Shown here: positions 52,113 to 61,572 of the stretch, in pieces
Position numbering within the stretch: the stretch's first letter is position 1
How the letters are laid out: each line of letters starts with the position of its first letter
NCBI GenBank assembly: GCA_963777735.1
Contig: CAVZRQ010000005.1
Coordinates: 583,079-647,078 of the forward strand
Direction: 5' to 3'
DNA: 64,000 nt
DNA from: ZC4RG30 sp963777735
GTDB taxonomy: Bacteria > Pseudomonadota > Gammaproteobacteria > Steroidobacterales > Steroidobacteraceae
Made by a program: the position numbers and the translations under genes
Notes under the pieces: model-generated
Told to the model about the DNA's origin: nothing
Database searches by the model: none
Seen by the model: only the letters and a program-made list of their open reading frames with translations

Positions 52113-54485
52113 AGCTGCCTGTCTCGTGGCTGAAAGAGTGGGTGGATTTCTCCTGGGATGCGCCGGAACTCGCGCGCCGGCTGACTGCCTCGGGATTTGA
52201 AGTCGAAGGCACTGAGCCTGCAGCGCCCGATTTCTCTGGCGTCGTGGTGGCAGAGATCACCTCCATCGCCGCTCATCCGGAAGCGGACAAGCTGCGCATC
52301 TGCCAGGTGAATGCGGGTGGCGCGCCGTTGCAGATTGTCTGTGGTGCGGCCAACGCCCGGGCGGGCCTGAAGGTGCCGCTGGCGCAGGTCGGTGCCGTGC
52401 TGCCGGGTGATCTGAAGATCAAGGCCGCGAAACTGCGTGGCGTGGAGTCGGCCGGCATGCTGTGTTCCGCCAAGGAGCTCGGCCTCGCTGCTGTCTCCAG
52501 TGGCCTGCTGGAGTTGCCAGCCGACGCGCCGGTGGGTGCGAGCATCCGCGATTACCTGACGCTCGACGATGCCGTGCTCGAACTCAAGGTGTATGCGAAC
52601 CGAGGCGATTCCATGTCGGTGCTGGGCGTGGCGCGCGAGATCGCGGCGCTGACCGGCACGCCGTTGAAGGCACCAGCGGCCGCAGTCATCCGCCCGTCTT
52701 CCGCTGCTGTAGCGGCAGCGGTGGTGGAGGCTCGCGATGCAGCACCCCGATTCCTCACCCGCCGCATCACCGGATTGAACAATCAGGGCACCACGCCCTT
52801 GTGGATGCAGGAGCGCCTGCGCCGCGCCGGTCTGCGCAGCATCAACCCGGTGGTCGATGTCACCAATTACGTGCTGATCGAGCTTGGTCAGCCCATGCAT
52901 GCCTATGCTGCCGCTCGCATCCAGGGTGCGCTCACGGCGCGCCTGGCGCGCGCCGGCGAGAAGCTGCAGCTGCTGGATGAGCGCGTGGTGGAGCTTGGCA
53001 CCGGATGTGCTGCTCATCGCCGACGACAGCGGGCCAGTGGGCATGGCTGGTGTCATGGGTGGGCAGGGCACATCGATTACCCCCGATGTGACGGAAGTGC
53101 TGCTCGAAGTGGCCTTCTTCTCGCCCGATGCCATTGCTGGTCGCGGCCGTCGCTATGGCATCCAGACGGATGCCAGCCAGCGATTCGAGCGCGGTGTGGA
53201 TCCGCAGGGGCAGGCCTCTGCCATGCAGCGCGCAACCGAACTGTTGTTGTCGCTGTGTGGTGGTGAGGCAAGCGCCATCGCCGAGACGGTCCATGCCGCT
53301 TCGCTGCCGCAGCGACCACCAGTACTGCTGCGGCGGCAACGCCTCGCGATGCTCACCGGCGCGGAGATTCCCGACGCACGCGTGCAGCTGAGCCTCTCGC
53401 AACTTGGCATGACGCTGGAGGCGCATCCCGAGGGATGGATCGTCACGCCGCCTTCCTGGCGCTTCGACATCTGCATCGAGGCTGATCTGATCGAGGAGGT
53501 GCTGCGCATCGTCGGCTTCGACGCCGTGCAGGAATCTCCGAAGCGTCTGCCGCAGCGTTTTGCGCGTCGCAGTGAGGCGCTGCTCGATGAGCGCGCCTTG
53601 CTGGATGCACTGACGGCGCGCGGCTATCAGGAAGCCATCAACTACGCCTTCGTCGATCCAGCGCTGCAGGGCAGCCTGTTTCCGGGGCAGCAGGCGCTGC
53701 GCCTGGCCAATCCCATTGCCGCGGATCTCGCGGTGATGCGCGTATCGCTGTGGCCCGGTTTGCTGAAGGCCGCGATGGACAATCTCAGTCGCCAGCAGGA
53801 TCGCGTGCGCCTGTTCGAGCGTGGCACGGTATTCCTGCAGCAGGGTGGCGCAGTGCGCGAACTGCTGCGTGTGGGTGGTATCGCTTTCGGGCCACGCGCA
53901 CCGGAGCAATGGGCCGCCGGACGCGAGCCGGTGGATTTCTTCGACATCAAATCCGACTTCACTGCGCTGCTCGCGCTGGCGGGAGCCGGTGTGACCTTCG
54001 ATTGGCAGCCGGGCACTTTGTCTTGCCTGCATCCTGGCCGCAGCGCGCGCGTGTTGCGCGAGGGGCAGGAAATTGGTTGGCTCGGCGAACTGCATCCTTC
54101 GCTGGCTGGCTCGCTGGGCCTTGCGGGCCCCTGCATGCTGTTTGAATTGGACATAACGCCGGCCCTGCAGGCGCCGCTGCCGCAGTTATCGCCCGTTTCC
54201 CGCTTCCCGCAGGTGCGCCGCGACCTTTCCATCACGGTGCCCGCCGACACGCCTTTAAGCGCCATCTTGAGTCGTGTTAATGTTGCCGCGGGGAGTCAGC
54301 TGCGTGATCTGCGCGTGTTCGATCTCTACCAGGGCGCTGGCATAGAACCAACTCGAAAAAGCGTCGCTTTGGGATTGATTTTTCAGGATAATCACAGGAC
54401 GTTGAAGGACGACGAGGCGGATGCCCTGATGGCTTCCGTTGCCGCCGACCTTGCAGTGCAGCTGGACGCGAAAATACGGAATTAG
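52109..54485 (+). CDS. pheT: Phenylalanine-tRNA ligase beta subunit (one-base frameshift in assembly)
   Basis: PheT carries the editing (B3/B4) site and tRNA-binding domains. The first frame begins MKLPVSWLKEWVDFSWDAPE, with an OB-fold tRNA-binding domain (about residues 40-150) and runs correctly to about residue 296. There an extra G in the GG at 52997-52998 breaks the frame. The second frame resumes LAPDVLLIADDSGPVGMAGVMGG and continues to the ferredoxin-fold anticodon-binding end. The repaired length is about 791 residues, matching E. coli (795). PheT is essential, so a sequence error is likely. ATG 52109 overlaps the pheS stop. ihfA follows after one base. Confidence 0.9.
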
Positions 54486-54486
54486 A

Positions 54487-54789
54487 ATGGCCCTGACCAA
54501 AGCCGAAATCGCTGAAGCCTTGTTCGACCAGCTCGGTCTCAACAAGCGCGAAGCGCGCGAACTGGTCGATCTGTTTTTTGAAGAAGTGCGCGGTGCGCTC
54601 TCCACCGGCTCGCAGGTGAAGCTTTCGGGCTTCGGCAATTTCGACCTGCGCGACAAGAACCAGCGGCCAGGCCGCAATCCCAAGACCGGCGAAGAAATTC
54701 CCATCAGCGCCCGGCGTGTCGTGACATTCCGACCGGGTCAGAAACTCAAGGCGCGCGTGGAAGCATATGCTGGAACCCCGGAACAATAA
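54487..54789 (+). CDS. ihfA: Integration host factor alpha subunit
   Basis: IhfA forms the DNA-bending heterodimer IHF with IhfB. The 100-residue protein has the HU/IHF fold and the IhfA features MALTKAEIAEALFDQLGLNK, LSGFGNFDLRDKNQRPGRNP and FRPGQKLKARVE. The pheST-ihfA order is the classic gammaproteobacterial arrangement. It overlaps the merR-like gene by 23 bp. Confidence 0.97.
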   Translation: MALTKAEIAEALFDQLGLNKREARELVDLFFEEVRGALSTGSQVKLSGFGNFDLRDKNQRPGRNPKTGEEIPISARRVVTFRPGQKLKARVEAYAGTPEQ

Positions 54790-55123
54790 CGAACTGCCGG
54801 CCATTCCCGGCAAGCGCTACTTCACCATCGGTGAGGTGAGTGAGCTGTGCGGCGTGAAGCCGCATGTGCTGCGTTATTGGGAACAGGAGTTCCCGCAGTT
54901 GAAGCCCGTGAAGCGGCGTGGCAATCGCCGTTATTACCAGCGGCAGGATGTCATCGTCATCCGCCAGATCCGCAGCCTGCTGTATGAACAGGGCTTCACC
55001 ATTGGCGGCGCACGCCAGAAGCTCGAAGGCGAAGAAGCGCGCACCGATACCAGCCAGAGCCAGCAGATCGTGCGGCAGCTGCGCACCGAACTCGAAGATA
55101 TCCTGCGCATCCTGCGGCGCTAG
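54767..55123 (+). CDS. MerR-family transcriptional regulator downstream of ihfA
   Basis: The 118-residue protein has the MerR winged helix: YFTIGEVSELCGVKPHVLRYWEQEFPQL (about residues 19-46) and RRYYQRQDVIVIRQIRSLLYEQGF, followed by a short coiled dimerisation helix. No effector-binding domain or metal-binding cysteine pair is present, so the signal is unknown. A small MerR gene in this position, next to ihfA, is widespread in Pseudomonas and relatives. Translation overlaps the ihfA 3' end, suggesting coupling. Confidence 0.88.
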   Translation: MLEPRNNNELPAIPGKRYFTIGEVSELCGVKPHVLRYWEQEFPQLKPVKRRGNRRYYQRQDVIVIRQIRSLLYEQGFTIGGARQKLEGEEARTDTSQSQQIVRQLRTELEDILRILRR

Positions 55124-55148
55124 CAATACGGAAAGAGGGGGGCGAATC

Positions 55149-55757
55149 ATGTCGATGTCTGTCGTTCGAATGTCGGCAGCGATCGGTGCTGCGTCGCTGA
55201 TTGCACTGCTCACCGGTTGTTCTTCCCAGGAAGCCAGCGCACCGGCAGCGGCCGCATCAACCGCCATGGCATTGCCTGCCGGACTCAAACCGGCCGCGAG
55301 CATGCTCGATCTGATGCAGGATCCGATCGGCGTGAATTCGGATCTGCTCTGGAACGCGGTGGGCAGCGTCAGCACGCCAACCGGCATGAAGGATGTGGCA
55401 CCCGCCACGGACGCCGAGTGGGCGGTGGTGCGGCACAAGGCGCTCGCACTGATGGAAGCGGCCAACCTGCTGGTGACGGAAGGGCGAGTCGTCGCGCACC
55501 CGGACCAGAAACTCCAGAACCCTCCCGGCGAGAACGATCTGACCCCAGCCGAGGCGCAGGCGGCGATAGAGAAGGACCGCGCTGCGTTCGTGGTGTTCGC
55601 CACCGCGCTGCAGGCTGTCGGCGGCGAGTTCCTCGCCGCCATCGACAAGCGCGACGTGGATGCCTTCACGAATGCCGGCGGAACGCTGAATGAAGTCTGC
55701 GAGGCCTGCCACAAGCGCTTCTGGTATCCGGAAGCGCTGACGCCGGCAGGGCAGTAG
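55149..55757 (+). CDS. Predicted lipoprotein with C-terminal c-type haem site
   Basis: The 202-residue protein has a signal ending in the lipobox LLTGC (Cys24), so it is probably lipid-anchored and periplasmic. A helical region follows, and near the C-terminus is one haem-binding site CEACHKRFWYP (Cys184, Cys187, His188). This layout, four-helix region with a terminal CXXCH, resembles cytochrome c'-type class II proteins, but no close family is named with certainty. ATG 55149 follows GAGGGGG. It ends exactly where the convergent Tat lipoprotein gene ends. Haem attachment would use the ccm system. Confidence 0.75.
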   Translation: MSMSVVRMSAAIGAASLIALLTGCSSQEASAPAAAASTAMALPAGLKPAASMLDLMQDPIGVNSDLLWNAVGSVSTPTGMKDVAPATDAEWAVVRHKALALMEAANLLVTEGRVVAHPDQKLQNPPGENDLTPAEAQAAIEKDRAAFVVFATALQAVGGEFLAAIDKRDVDAFTNAGGTLNEVCEACHKRFWYPEALTPAGQ

Positions 55758-56300
55758 TCAGGCTTCCATCGTCCAGTCGTTGATGAGCTTGTAGCGCGCT
55801 GCCTTGATGCGGCGGAACTGGCCGTTTTCCACCCAGTAGAGCCCGAAGCTCACCACGCGGAATACCTCACCGGCCTTCAACGGCCGGCGGAAGTAGTTGG
55901 GCTCCGGCCAGTCCTTGTAGACCTTGAACTCCGTCGGCAGCTCCGCGGCGATGCCCGTGGCGTCCGCGATGTAGTGGTTCACTTCCACCTTCTCGTGGAT
56001 GTGCGCCTTCACTTCGGCGTAGAAGTCGCGGATGGCGTTCGCGCCCTCCAGGGTCGCGGCGCCCAGTTCCAGCACCACGTCCGGATGGTAGAACTCCAGG
56101 AAGCGCGGGTCGTTCTCGTTGAACCAGCCGACGTACTGCATGTAGCGCTCGCGGGGCATGCCCGCGGGGGCAGGTGGGGCAGGCGGCGCTGCAGCTTCCT
56201 GCTGTGCGCAACCGGTGGAGATCAGGGCCCCGAGGCCAGCGGCGGCGCCCCAGGCGCCTCCCGCGAGCAGGCGGCGGCGGTCGTTGATCGGTCCGGACAT
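55758..56300 (-). CDS. NTF2/SnoaL-like protein with Tat-type lipoprotein signal
   Basis: The 180-residue protein has a twin-arginine signal (NDRRRLLAGGAWGA, residues 6-19) ending in the lipobox ISTGC (Cys31), a Pro/Ala linker, and an NTF2-like domain (about 47-176: YMQYVGWFNENDPRFLEFYH, GANAIRDFYAEV, EVFRVVSFGLYWVENGQFRR). NTF2-like folds serve as small enzymes or ligand-binding proteins; function here is unknown. Start 56300 follows GGGGGG. It is convergent with the c-type lipoprotein gene, sharing adjacent stop codons. Confidence 0.7.
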   Translation of the reverse strand: MSGPINDRRRLLAGGAWGAAAGLGALISTGCAQQEAAAPPAPPAPAGMPRERYMQYVGWFNENDPRFLEFYHPDVVLELGAATLEGANAIRDFYAEVKAHIHEKVEVNHYIADATGIAAELPTEFKVYKDWPEPNYFRRPLKAGEVFRVVSFGLYWVENGQFRRIKAARYKLINDWTMEA

Positions 56301-56353
56301 GTGGATCCCCCCAATTTGTTGTGCCGAGCGGGTATTATGCGCGTCCCAACGGT

Positions 56354-56804
<451 letters not shown>

Positions 56805-57434
56805 TCAATTTTGGGCCGGTGGTTGTCCTTGACCCTTCCACCACATCAAAGCACCCGTAACGAAGAGAACCACCGGGACTAGCCCAAGCACGACCCAGAG
56901 TATCTTCACGAAGAGACCGTAAGTGCGACCGAAATGCAGGTTCGTGAGTGCCGCAATCGAGTGCTGCATGAACAGGGATGCGGTCGTCGCGCTGCCCTCG
57001 TCCTCGAGCCATGAAGTGGGCAGGTTGATGATGTCCGGGAATGCAAAATAGATGCCCGTGGAGGCCCAAAGGACAAGCAGGAGAAAGAACCAGAAGCCCA
57101 ACATGTTGTGCAGATCGCGAAACAAGCGGCGTCTGCTGGAGTTTCTCCGGATTGACACCCGCTGCCACCAGCCTCCTTTTCCCGTCCACCAGAGGACGGC
57201 TCCTGTCAGGCACATCACCGCGACGGCAATTGCGCCCACGCCATTCCACATCATGCCGGTCCACCCGCCGAGCAACTCGCCGTGCAACCGCGCAACCCAC
57301 GTGACAAAGGGAGGCTCGCAGACGTAACCATCGCGCTGACAAAGTGCGCGGTTCAGTTCCTGACGGAAGACGATAGCACTGCCGGAAAGACTGATGACGA
57401 GTACATAGAGGCCGAGCGCCAGTCCGGCCCACAT
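56805..57434 (-). CDS. PepSY-associated membrane protein, start uncertain
   Basis: The 209-residue protein has three to four membrane helices and the PepSY_TM pattern WAGLALGLYVLVISLSG, VFRQEL, LHGELLGG, RDLHNMLGFWFFLLLVLWASTG and a last helix near the C-terminus. PepSY_TM proteins include the ferric-siderophore reductases of the FoxB type. The only ATG is 57434, but the family-like sequence continues upstream (RARTVRRALFQVH) in frame back to the TonB receptor stop at 57498-57500. The true start may therefore be a non-canonical codon such as CTG 57494 or 57482. It probably works with the receptor gene just ahead of it. Confidence 0.78.
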   Translation of the reverse strand: MWAGLALGLYVLVISLSGSAIVFRQELNRALCQRDGYVCEPPFVTWVARLHGELLGGWTGMMWNGVGAIAVAVMCLTGAVLWWTGKGGWWQRVSIRRNSSRRRLFRDLHNMLGFWFFLLLVLWASTGIYFAFPDIINLPTSWLEDEGSATTASLFMQHSIAALTNLHFGRTYGLFVKILWVVLGLVPVVLFVTGALMWWKGQGQPPAQN

Positions 57435-57497
57435 ATGGACCTGGAAAAGCGCTCGACGAACCGTTCTTGCTCGGATCAGTTGGATGGTCGACAGACT

Positions 57498-59774
57498 TCA
57501 GAAGTTCTGCTGGTATCCGACAGTAAAGCTTCGGCCCGGCTGGGGATAAGTGCCCGCCCCGTAGACGGGGTGGGCGCGGTTCTCCCAGGCTTCGTTGGTC
57601 AGGTTGTCGACCTTCACGTACGCACGGCCATGGCCCCACAGGAAGTCTGGGAGATCGTAGTTCGCTGAAAGCCCCAGCACGAGGAAATGCTTGTCCGTGA
57701 AATAACCTTCCCTCAGCCCGGTTGAATACTCGGCCCAGGTGCTGGCTGTCCATCGGCCCGCGTTGTAACTCACATCAGCCTGATACTTGTTGGTCGGGCG
57801 GAATCGGTTGATCAACGCATTGACATTGGTGTCGTCCGGATTATTTGCCCAGTTCTTGGCCTGGAACTCCTCACTGACATAGGCATAAGAGAACTTCGCG
57901 GCCCATGTGTCATTGAAGTGGTGATCAACCCCGAGGTTCAACGCCTTCTTCTTCTGCGTGGCGTTCACCTGGCGAACGACAAAGTTCCCGAAGCCTGTTG
58001 GTGAGCCGGTATTGACGGCCGCGGGGTCGAATACCGAATAGCGTGCGATCGCATTCGACATGTCGGTCAGCGCATAGTTGACGTCGAACGCGGTGTTGCC
58101 GATGAGCTTGCGTGCGCCGATCGTCCATGAATTGCCGCGCTCGTCGAACAGCGGCTCGATGAGTGGAGCCTCGTTGTTGTAGTCATTGTTGGTTTTCGGG
58201 CGGAAGATCTGCGCCCAGGACGCATACCACGAGCCAAGCTGATCAAAGTCGTAGCTCGTATGGCCGGTGAACGTTGTCTTCGAGCTGGCATCACGCTCTG
58301 TAACCGCTCCGCTGGTCGCGCGCCGCTTGATCTCGCTGTACTTTTCGTAGCGGGCACCGGGAGTGAAGGTCCAGTGGTCTGTCAACGCGATCTTGTTCTG
58401 CAGGAAGCCCTTCAGTTCATCGCGGTTGGTGAAGCTGCTGAGGCCCGTGCTGAGCGACTTTTGCTGGTACTCGCTCTCGCGCCATGTCCAGCCGGTCATT
58501 AGTGCGTGCCGACCCAACGTGCGGGCCAGCTGCGCCTCGTAACCGTCGGTCTTCTCGAAACGCCAACTACCGGCAGAGCGTTGCGCCTGCTCGATCAGTG
58601 CGGGCGTGACGTTCGCCCACTGCGTGCCAAACACGCCACCAAACAGGCGCGTCTGGTAGCGGCGGTCATTCCGGTAGGCACGTAGATAGCTCTCGGCGCC
58701 GTCGGCCTTGTTGAAGATGTACTTCAGATCCAGGTCGCTGGAGCGCGGGCGGGTGAATGAGCCCAGCGTCGCATCCCAGTAGAACCAGTTGCGATAACCG
58801 GGGCGCTGGTTGGCGGGCACCCCACCCACCGTTCCGATGGGCAATCTGCTGGTGTACAGCAGGTCGATGGTCGCCATGTCCGGTGCCGTGATGGGATAGT
58901 GGGAGGTGCCCATGGTCCACGAGTACTGCAGATTCAGCTCGTGGTTGGCGTTGAACTCCTTTGACAGCCGCGCCGACGCGCCATTGTCTTCAAAGCGGGT
59001 GTTCTCGTATTCCAGCGTCTCGCCTGTCACCCAGTCCTTGTAGTAGGTGTCACCACTCTTCTGGTGATTGAGCGACACGAAGTACCGAAGGCTGTTGTCG
59101 GAGCCGAAGGCGCCTCCCTGCGTCAGCGAGAAATTCTGTTTGCCCCAGGAGCCTGCGGCGAGATCCACGCGGGTCTCATGGTCGTCAGCACCCTTGCGCG
59201 TGATGATATTGATGACACCGCCCGTGGCGTCCGCGCCATATGCCGCGGAGCCAGTGCCCTTGATGACCTCGATGCGTTCGATGTTGCTGATGTTGGTCAG
59301 GACATCCAGCGGGACTTTCGACTTCGAAGCATTGCTCTGGCCGTAGGAGGAGGCGGCATTGTCTACCCGCCGGCCGTCAATCATGATGACGACGCTGGTG
59401 TCGCCATTGATGCTGATCTCCTCGCCGAACGTCGTGCCGTACTCGTACGCCTTGTACCCCGGACCGGATACCTGTACGCCAGGAATGCGACGGATGGCCT
59501 CGGTGACATTGGCGAAGTGGCGCTCGTCGATGTCTTCACGCGTCACCACTTCCACATCGCCCCCCGTGCGATAGGGCGAGATCTCGTCCTCTACTTCCTC
59601 GGTTACCGTCACCCCCGGCATGACGGTCACGGGACGATCTGGTTCGGCTGCCGAAACCATGACTGGCGAAAACAGGGAGGCACCCAGCAGGGTGGAGGCG
59701 CCAATCACGGCAGGAAGGTTGCGGGAACTGAGCATATTCTTGAGGCCCCTTGAGCGAGTGTTGTTCACGTGCAT
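57498..59774 (-). CDS. TonB-dependent outer-membrane receptor
   Basis: The 758-residue protein has a signal peptide (near ASLFSPVMVSAA), a TonB-box-like stretch, and a plug domain (about residues 60-185: VEVVTREDIDERHFANVTEAIRR, IPGVQVSG, IERIEVIKGTGSAAYGADA TGGVINI in pieces). A 22-strand-type barrel follows, ending in the expected aromatic residue (YQQNF). The plug and barrel resemble siderophore/iron receptors rather than vitamin B12 receptors, but the ligand cannot be read. The start may be ATG 59774 or 59735. It is divergent from the large PepSY gene, with operator-like repeats between. Confidence 0.9.
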   Translation of the reverse strand: MHVNNTRSRGLKNMLSSRNLPAVIGASTLLGASLFSPVMVSAAEPDRPVTVMPGVTVTEEVEDEISPYRTGGDVEVVTREDIDERHFANVTEAIRRIPGVQVSGPGYKAYEYGTTFGEEISINGDTSVVIMIDGRRVDNAASSYGQSNASKSKVPLDVLTNISNIERIEVIKGTGSAAYGADATGGVINIITRKGADDHETRVDLAAGSWGKQNFSLTQGGAFGSDNSLRYFVSLNHQKSGDTYYKDWVTGETLEYENTRFEDNGASARLSKEFNANHELNLQYSWTMGTSHYPITAPDMATIDLLYTSRLPIGTVGGVPANQRPGYRNWFYWDATLGSFTRPRSSDLDLKYIFNKADGAESYLRAYRNDRRYQTRLFGGVFGTQWANVTPALIEQAQRSAGSWRFEKTDGYEAQLARTLGRHALMTGWTWRESEYQQKSLSTGLSSFTNRDELKGFLQNKIALTDHWTFTPGARYEKYSEIKRRATSGAVTERDASSKTTFTGHTSYDFDQLGSWYASWAQIFRPKTNNDYNNEAPLIEPLFDERGNSWTIGARKLIGNTAFDVNYALTDMSNAIARYSVFDPAAVNTGSPTGFGNFVVRQVNATQKKKALNLGVDHHFNDTWAAKFSYAYVSEEFQAKNWANNPDDTNVNALINRFRPTNKYQADVSYNAGRWTASTWAEYSTGLREGYFTDKHFLVLGLSANYDLPDFLWGHGRAYVKVDNLTNEAWENRAHPVYGAGTYPQPGRSFTVGYQQNF

Positions 59775-59836
59775 GGCGCACGGGCGGGGACCTTCGTCGC
59801 CTGCGCGACGAAACGGAAGTTATCTACGGTTAACGG

Positions 59837-59905
59837 TACGGTTACCAGCAAGAGCGGCGCTCTGGAACATTTGCGGAACTGTTCCCGGGCCGACAGGTAA
59901 CCGTA
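59837..59905. promoter_or_regulatory. Inverted repeats between divergent receptor and PepSY genes
   Basis: TACGGTTACC (59837-59846) and GGTAACCGTA (59896-59905) form a perfect 10-bp inverted repeat. Inside lies another perfect pair, GGAACA (59864-59869) and TGTTCC (59880-59885), 10 bases apart. The nested symmetry, in the only 172-bp gap between two divergent genes, suggests binding sites for a regulator, possibly controlling both directions. Neither motif is a classical Fur box. Function is inferred from position. Confidence 0.45.
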
Positions 59906-59946
59906 TCAAGTTGAGTGGAGCTGTCCGATGTGCAGAATGCGTCGCC

Positions 59947-61521
59947 ATGAATTCACTGCGCATGGCGATGCAAACCTACGCCCGAAGAACCCTGATCCTC
60001 ACGCATCGCTATCTCGGAATAGCCATCAGCCTCATGCTGGTGGTGTGGTTTGCCTCCGGTATCGTGATGATTTACGCCGGTGGCATGCCGCGCCTCGACC
60101 CCCAGCTGCGACTGGATCGAATGCCGGCCCTGGATTTCTCGCATGTGAAGCTTGCGCCGCCTGCAGCTGCGGAGCGTGCAGGCTTGCAGCCCGACGCAGT
60201 ACCCACATTGCTGATGGTGCAAGGTCGGCCCGCCTATCGCTTTCAAGGCGCACGCGCGGCCACTGTCTTTGCCGATGATGGCAGCCAGATGGAGGATCTT
60301 GAGCTCCCGGCGGCCGCGGAGGTTGCCCGACAGTTCTCGGGTGTGTCTGGCGAGGTGGTTCATTTCGAGCGTCAGGTCGACGAGGCGGACCAATGGACGC
60401 TGGGTTCCCGTCGCGACCTGCCGCTCTTCAAATTCCGTATCGACGACGGAAACGGCACCGAACTGTATGTTTCCCCCCGCAGCGCCGAGGTCGTGCAGGC
60501 GACAACCACCAGGACAAGGGCACTGGCATGGGTCGGCACGATTCCACACTGGCTGTATTTCTCGGCGTTGAGGACGAACCAGCCACTCTGGTATCGGGTC
60601 GTCGTGTGGCTATCGTCACTCGCCTGCTTTCTCGCAGTGCTGGGTCTTGTGCTTGCATATACGCAGTTCCGCAAGTCCCGGCCCTTCCGGGTGGCCTCTT
60701 CCATTCCCTACCGGGGCTGGATGCGCTGGCACTACATCAGCGGCGGTCTGTTCGGGGTGTTCGCGCTTACCTGGGCGTTCAGCGGGCTCATGTCGATGGA
60801 GCCTTGGGAATGGACCAACGCCAACGGCCTGGAGGTGGATCGAGCCGCGCTGACCGGCGGGCGGGTCGACATGGCAAGCTATCCATCGCTGGACGGCGCA
60901 GCACTGATGGCGCTTGCCGAGCCGCGTGTCATCAAGGAAGTCGGCTACCAGCGGATCCAGGGTGATCATTACTACAGCCTGCGCACTGTGGCGCCTGCCG
61001 GCGCTGTTCCGTCGAAAGCGGAGCGCCTCCACCAGCCCTATGCTGTCGGTGGACGGGGTGAGCAAGGCCGGCTGCTGGTACGTGCAACTGATCTGCAGCG
61101 GCTCAGTGGAGCGTTTTCTGCGGAATCCATTGCACAGCGACTCCAGGCTGCAGTGGCTGACGCGCGCATCGTCGAGCAAACGATGCTTGAGGACTATGAC
61201 TCCTACTATTACTCCCGCCGCAGGCAGACGGCGCTGCCAGTACTCCGGGTCAAGTTTGACGATCCGATGCAGACCTGGGTGTATGTCGACCCGCGCACCA
61301 GCAGCATTGTCGCGCAGGTTCACAAGTACAGCCGGGTCGAGCGCTGGCTCTACAACGGGCTGCACAGTCTCGACTTCGCCTTCTGGTACAGCAGTCGCCC
61401 CTTGTGGGACATCGGCATGATCCTCCTGCTGCTGGGGGGACTGACGAGCAGCAGCCTCGGCCTCTATCTGGGCATACGGCGACTGCTCCGCAGCGCGACA
61501 CCCGTCCGAATCAACTCCTAG
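59947..61521 (+). CDS. PepSY-domain transmembrane protein (ferric reductase-like)
   Basis: The 524-residue membrane protein begins after MNSLRMAMQTYARRTLILTHRYLGIAISLML. It has about four membrane helices with large loops and PepSY-like modules (YVSPRSAEVVQATTTRTRALAWVG, YVDPRTSSIVAQVHKYSRVERWLYNGLHSLDF). Conserved histidines near the helices (HRYLG, HWLYF, HYISGG, NGLHSLDF) could bind haem, as in FoxB-like siderophore reductases. Assignment as a reductase is inference. ATG 59947 is the first start; 59962 is also possible. Two small membrane proteins follow. Confidence 0.8.
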   Translation: MNSLRMAMQTYARRTLILTHRYLGIAISLMLVVWFASGIVMIYAGGMPRLDPQLRLDRMPALDFSHVKLAPPAAAERAGLQPDAVPTLLMVQGRPAYRFQGARAATVFADDGSQMEDLELPAAAEVARQFSGVSGEVVHFERQVDEADQWTLGSRRDLPLFKFRIDDGNGTELYVSPRSAEVVQATTTRTRALAWVGTIPHWLYFSALRTNQPLWYRVVVWLSSLACFLAVLGLVLAYTQFRKSRPFRVASSIPYRGWMRWHYISGGLFGVFALTWAFSGLMSMEPWEWTNANGLEVDRAALTGGRVDMASYPSLDGAALMALAEPRVIKEVGYQRIQGDHYYSLRTVAPAGAVPSKAERLHQPYAVGGRGEQGRLLVRATDLQRLSGAFSAESIAQRLQAAVADARIVEQTMLEDYDSYYYSRRRQTALPVLRVKFDDPMQTWVYVDPRTSSIVAQVHKYSRVERWLYNGLHSLDFAFWYSSRPLWDIGMILLLLGGLTSSSLGLYLGIRRLLRSATPVRINS

Positions 61522-61572
61522 TCACCAACCACACCGCCAGCGGCAGTCGCCGCACTTCAGGGGGATACCGAA

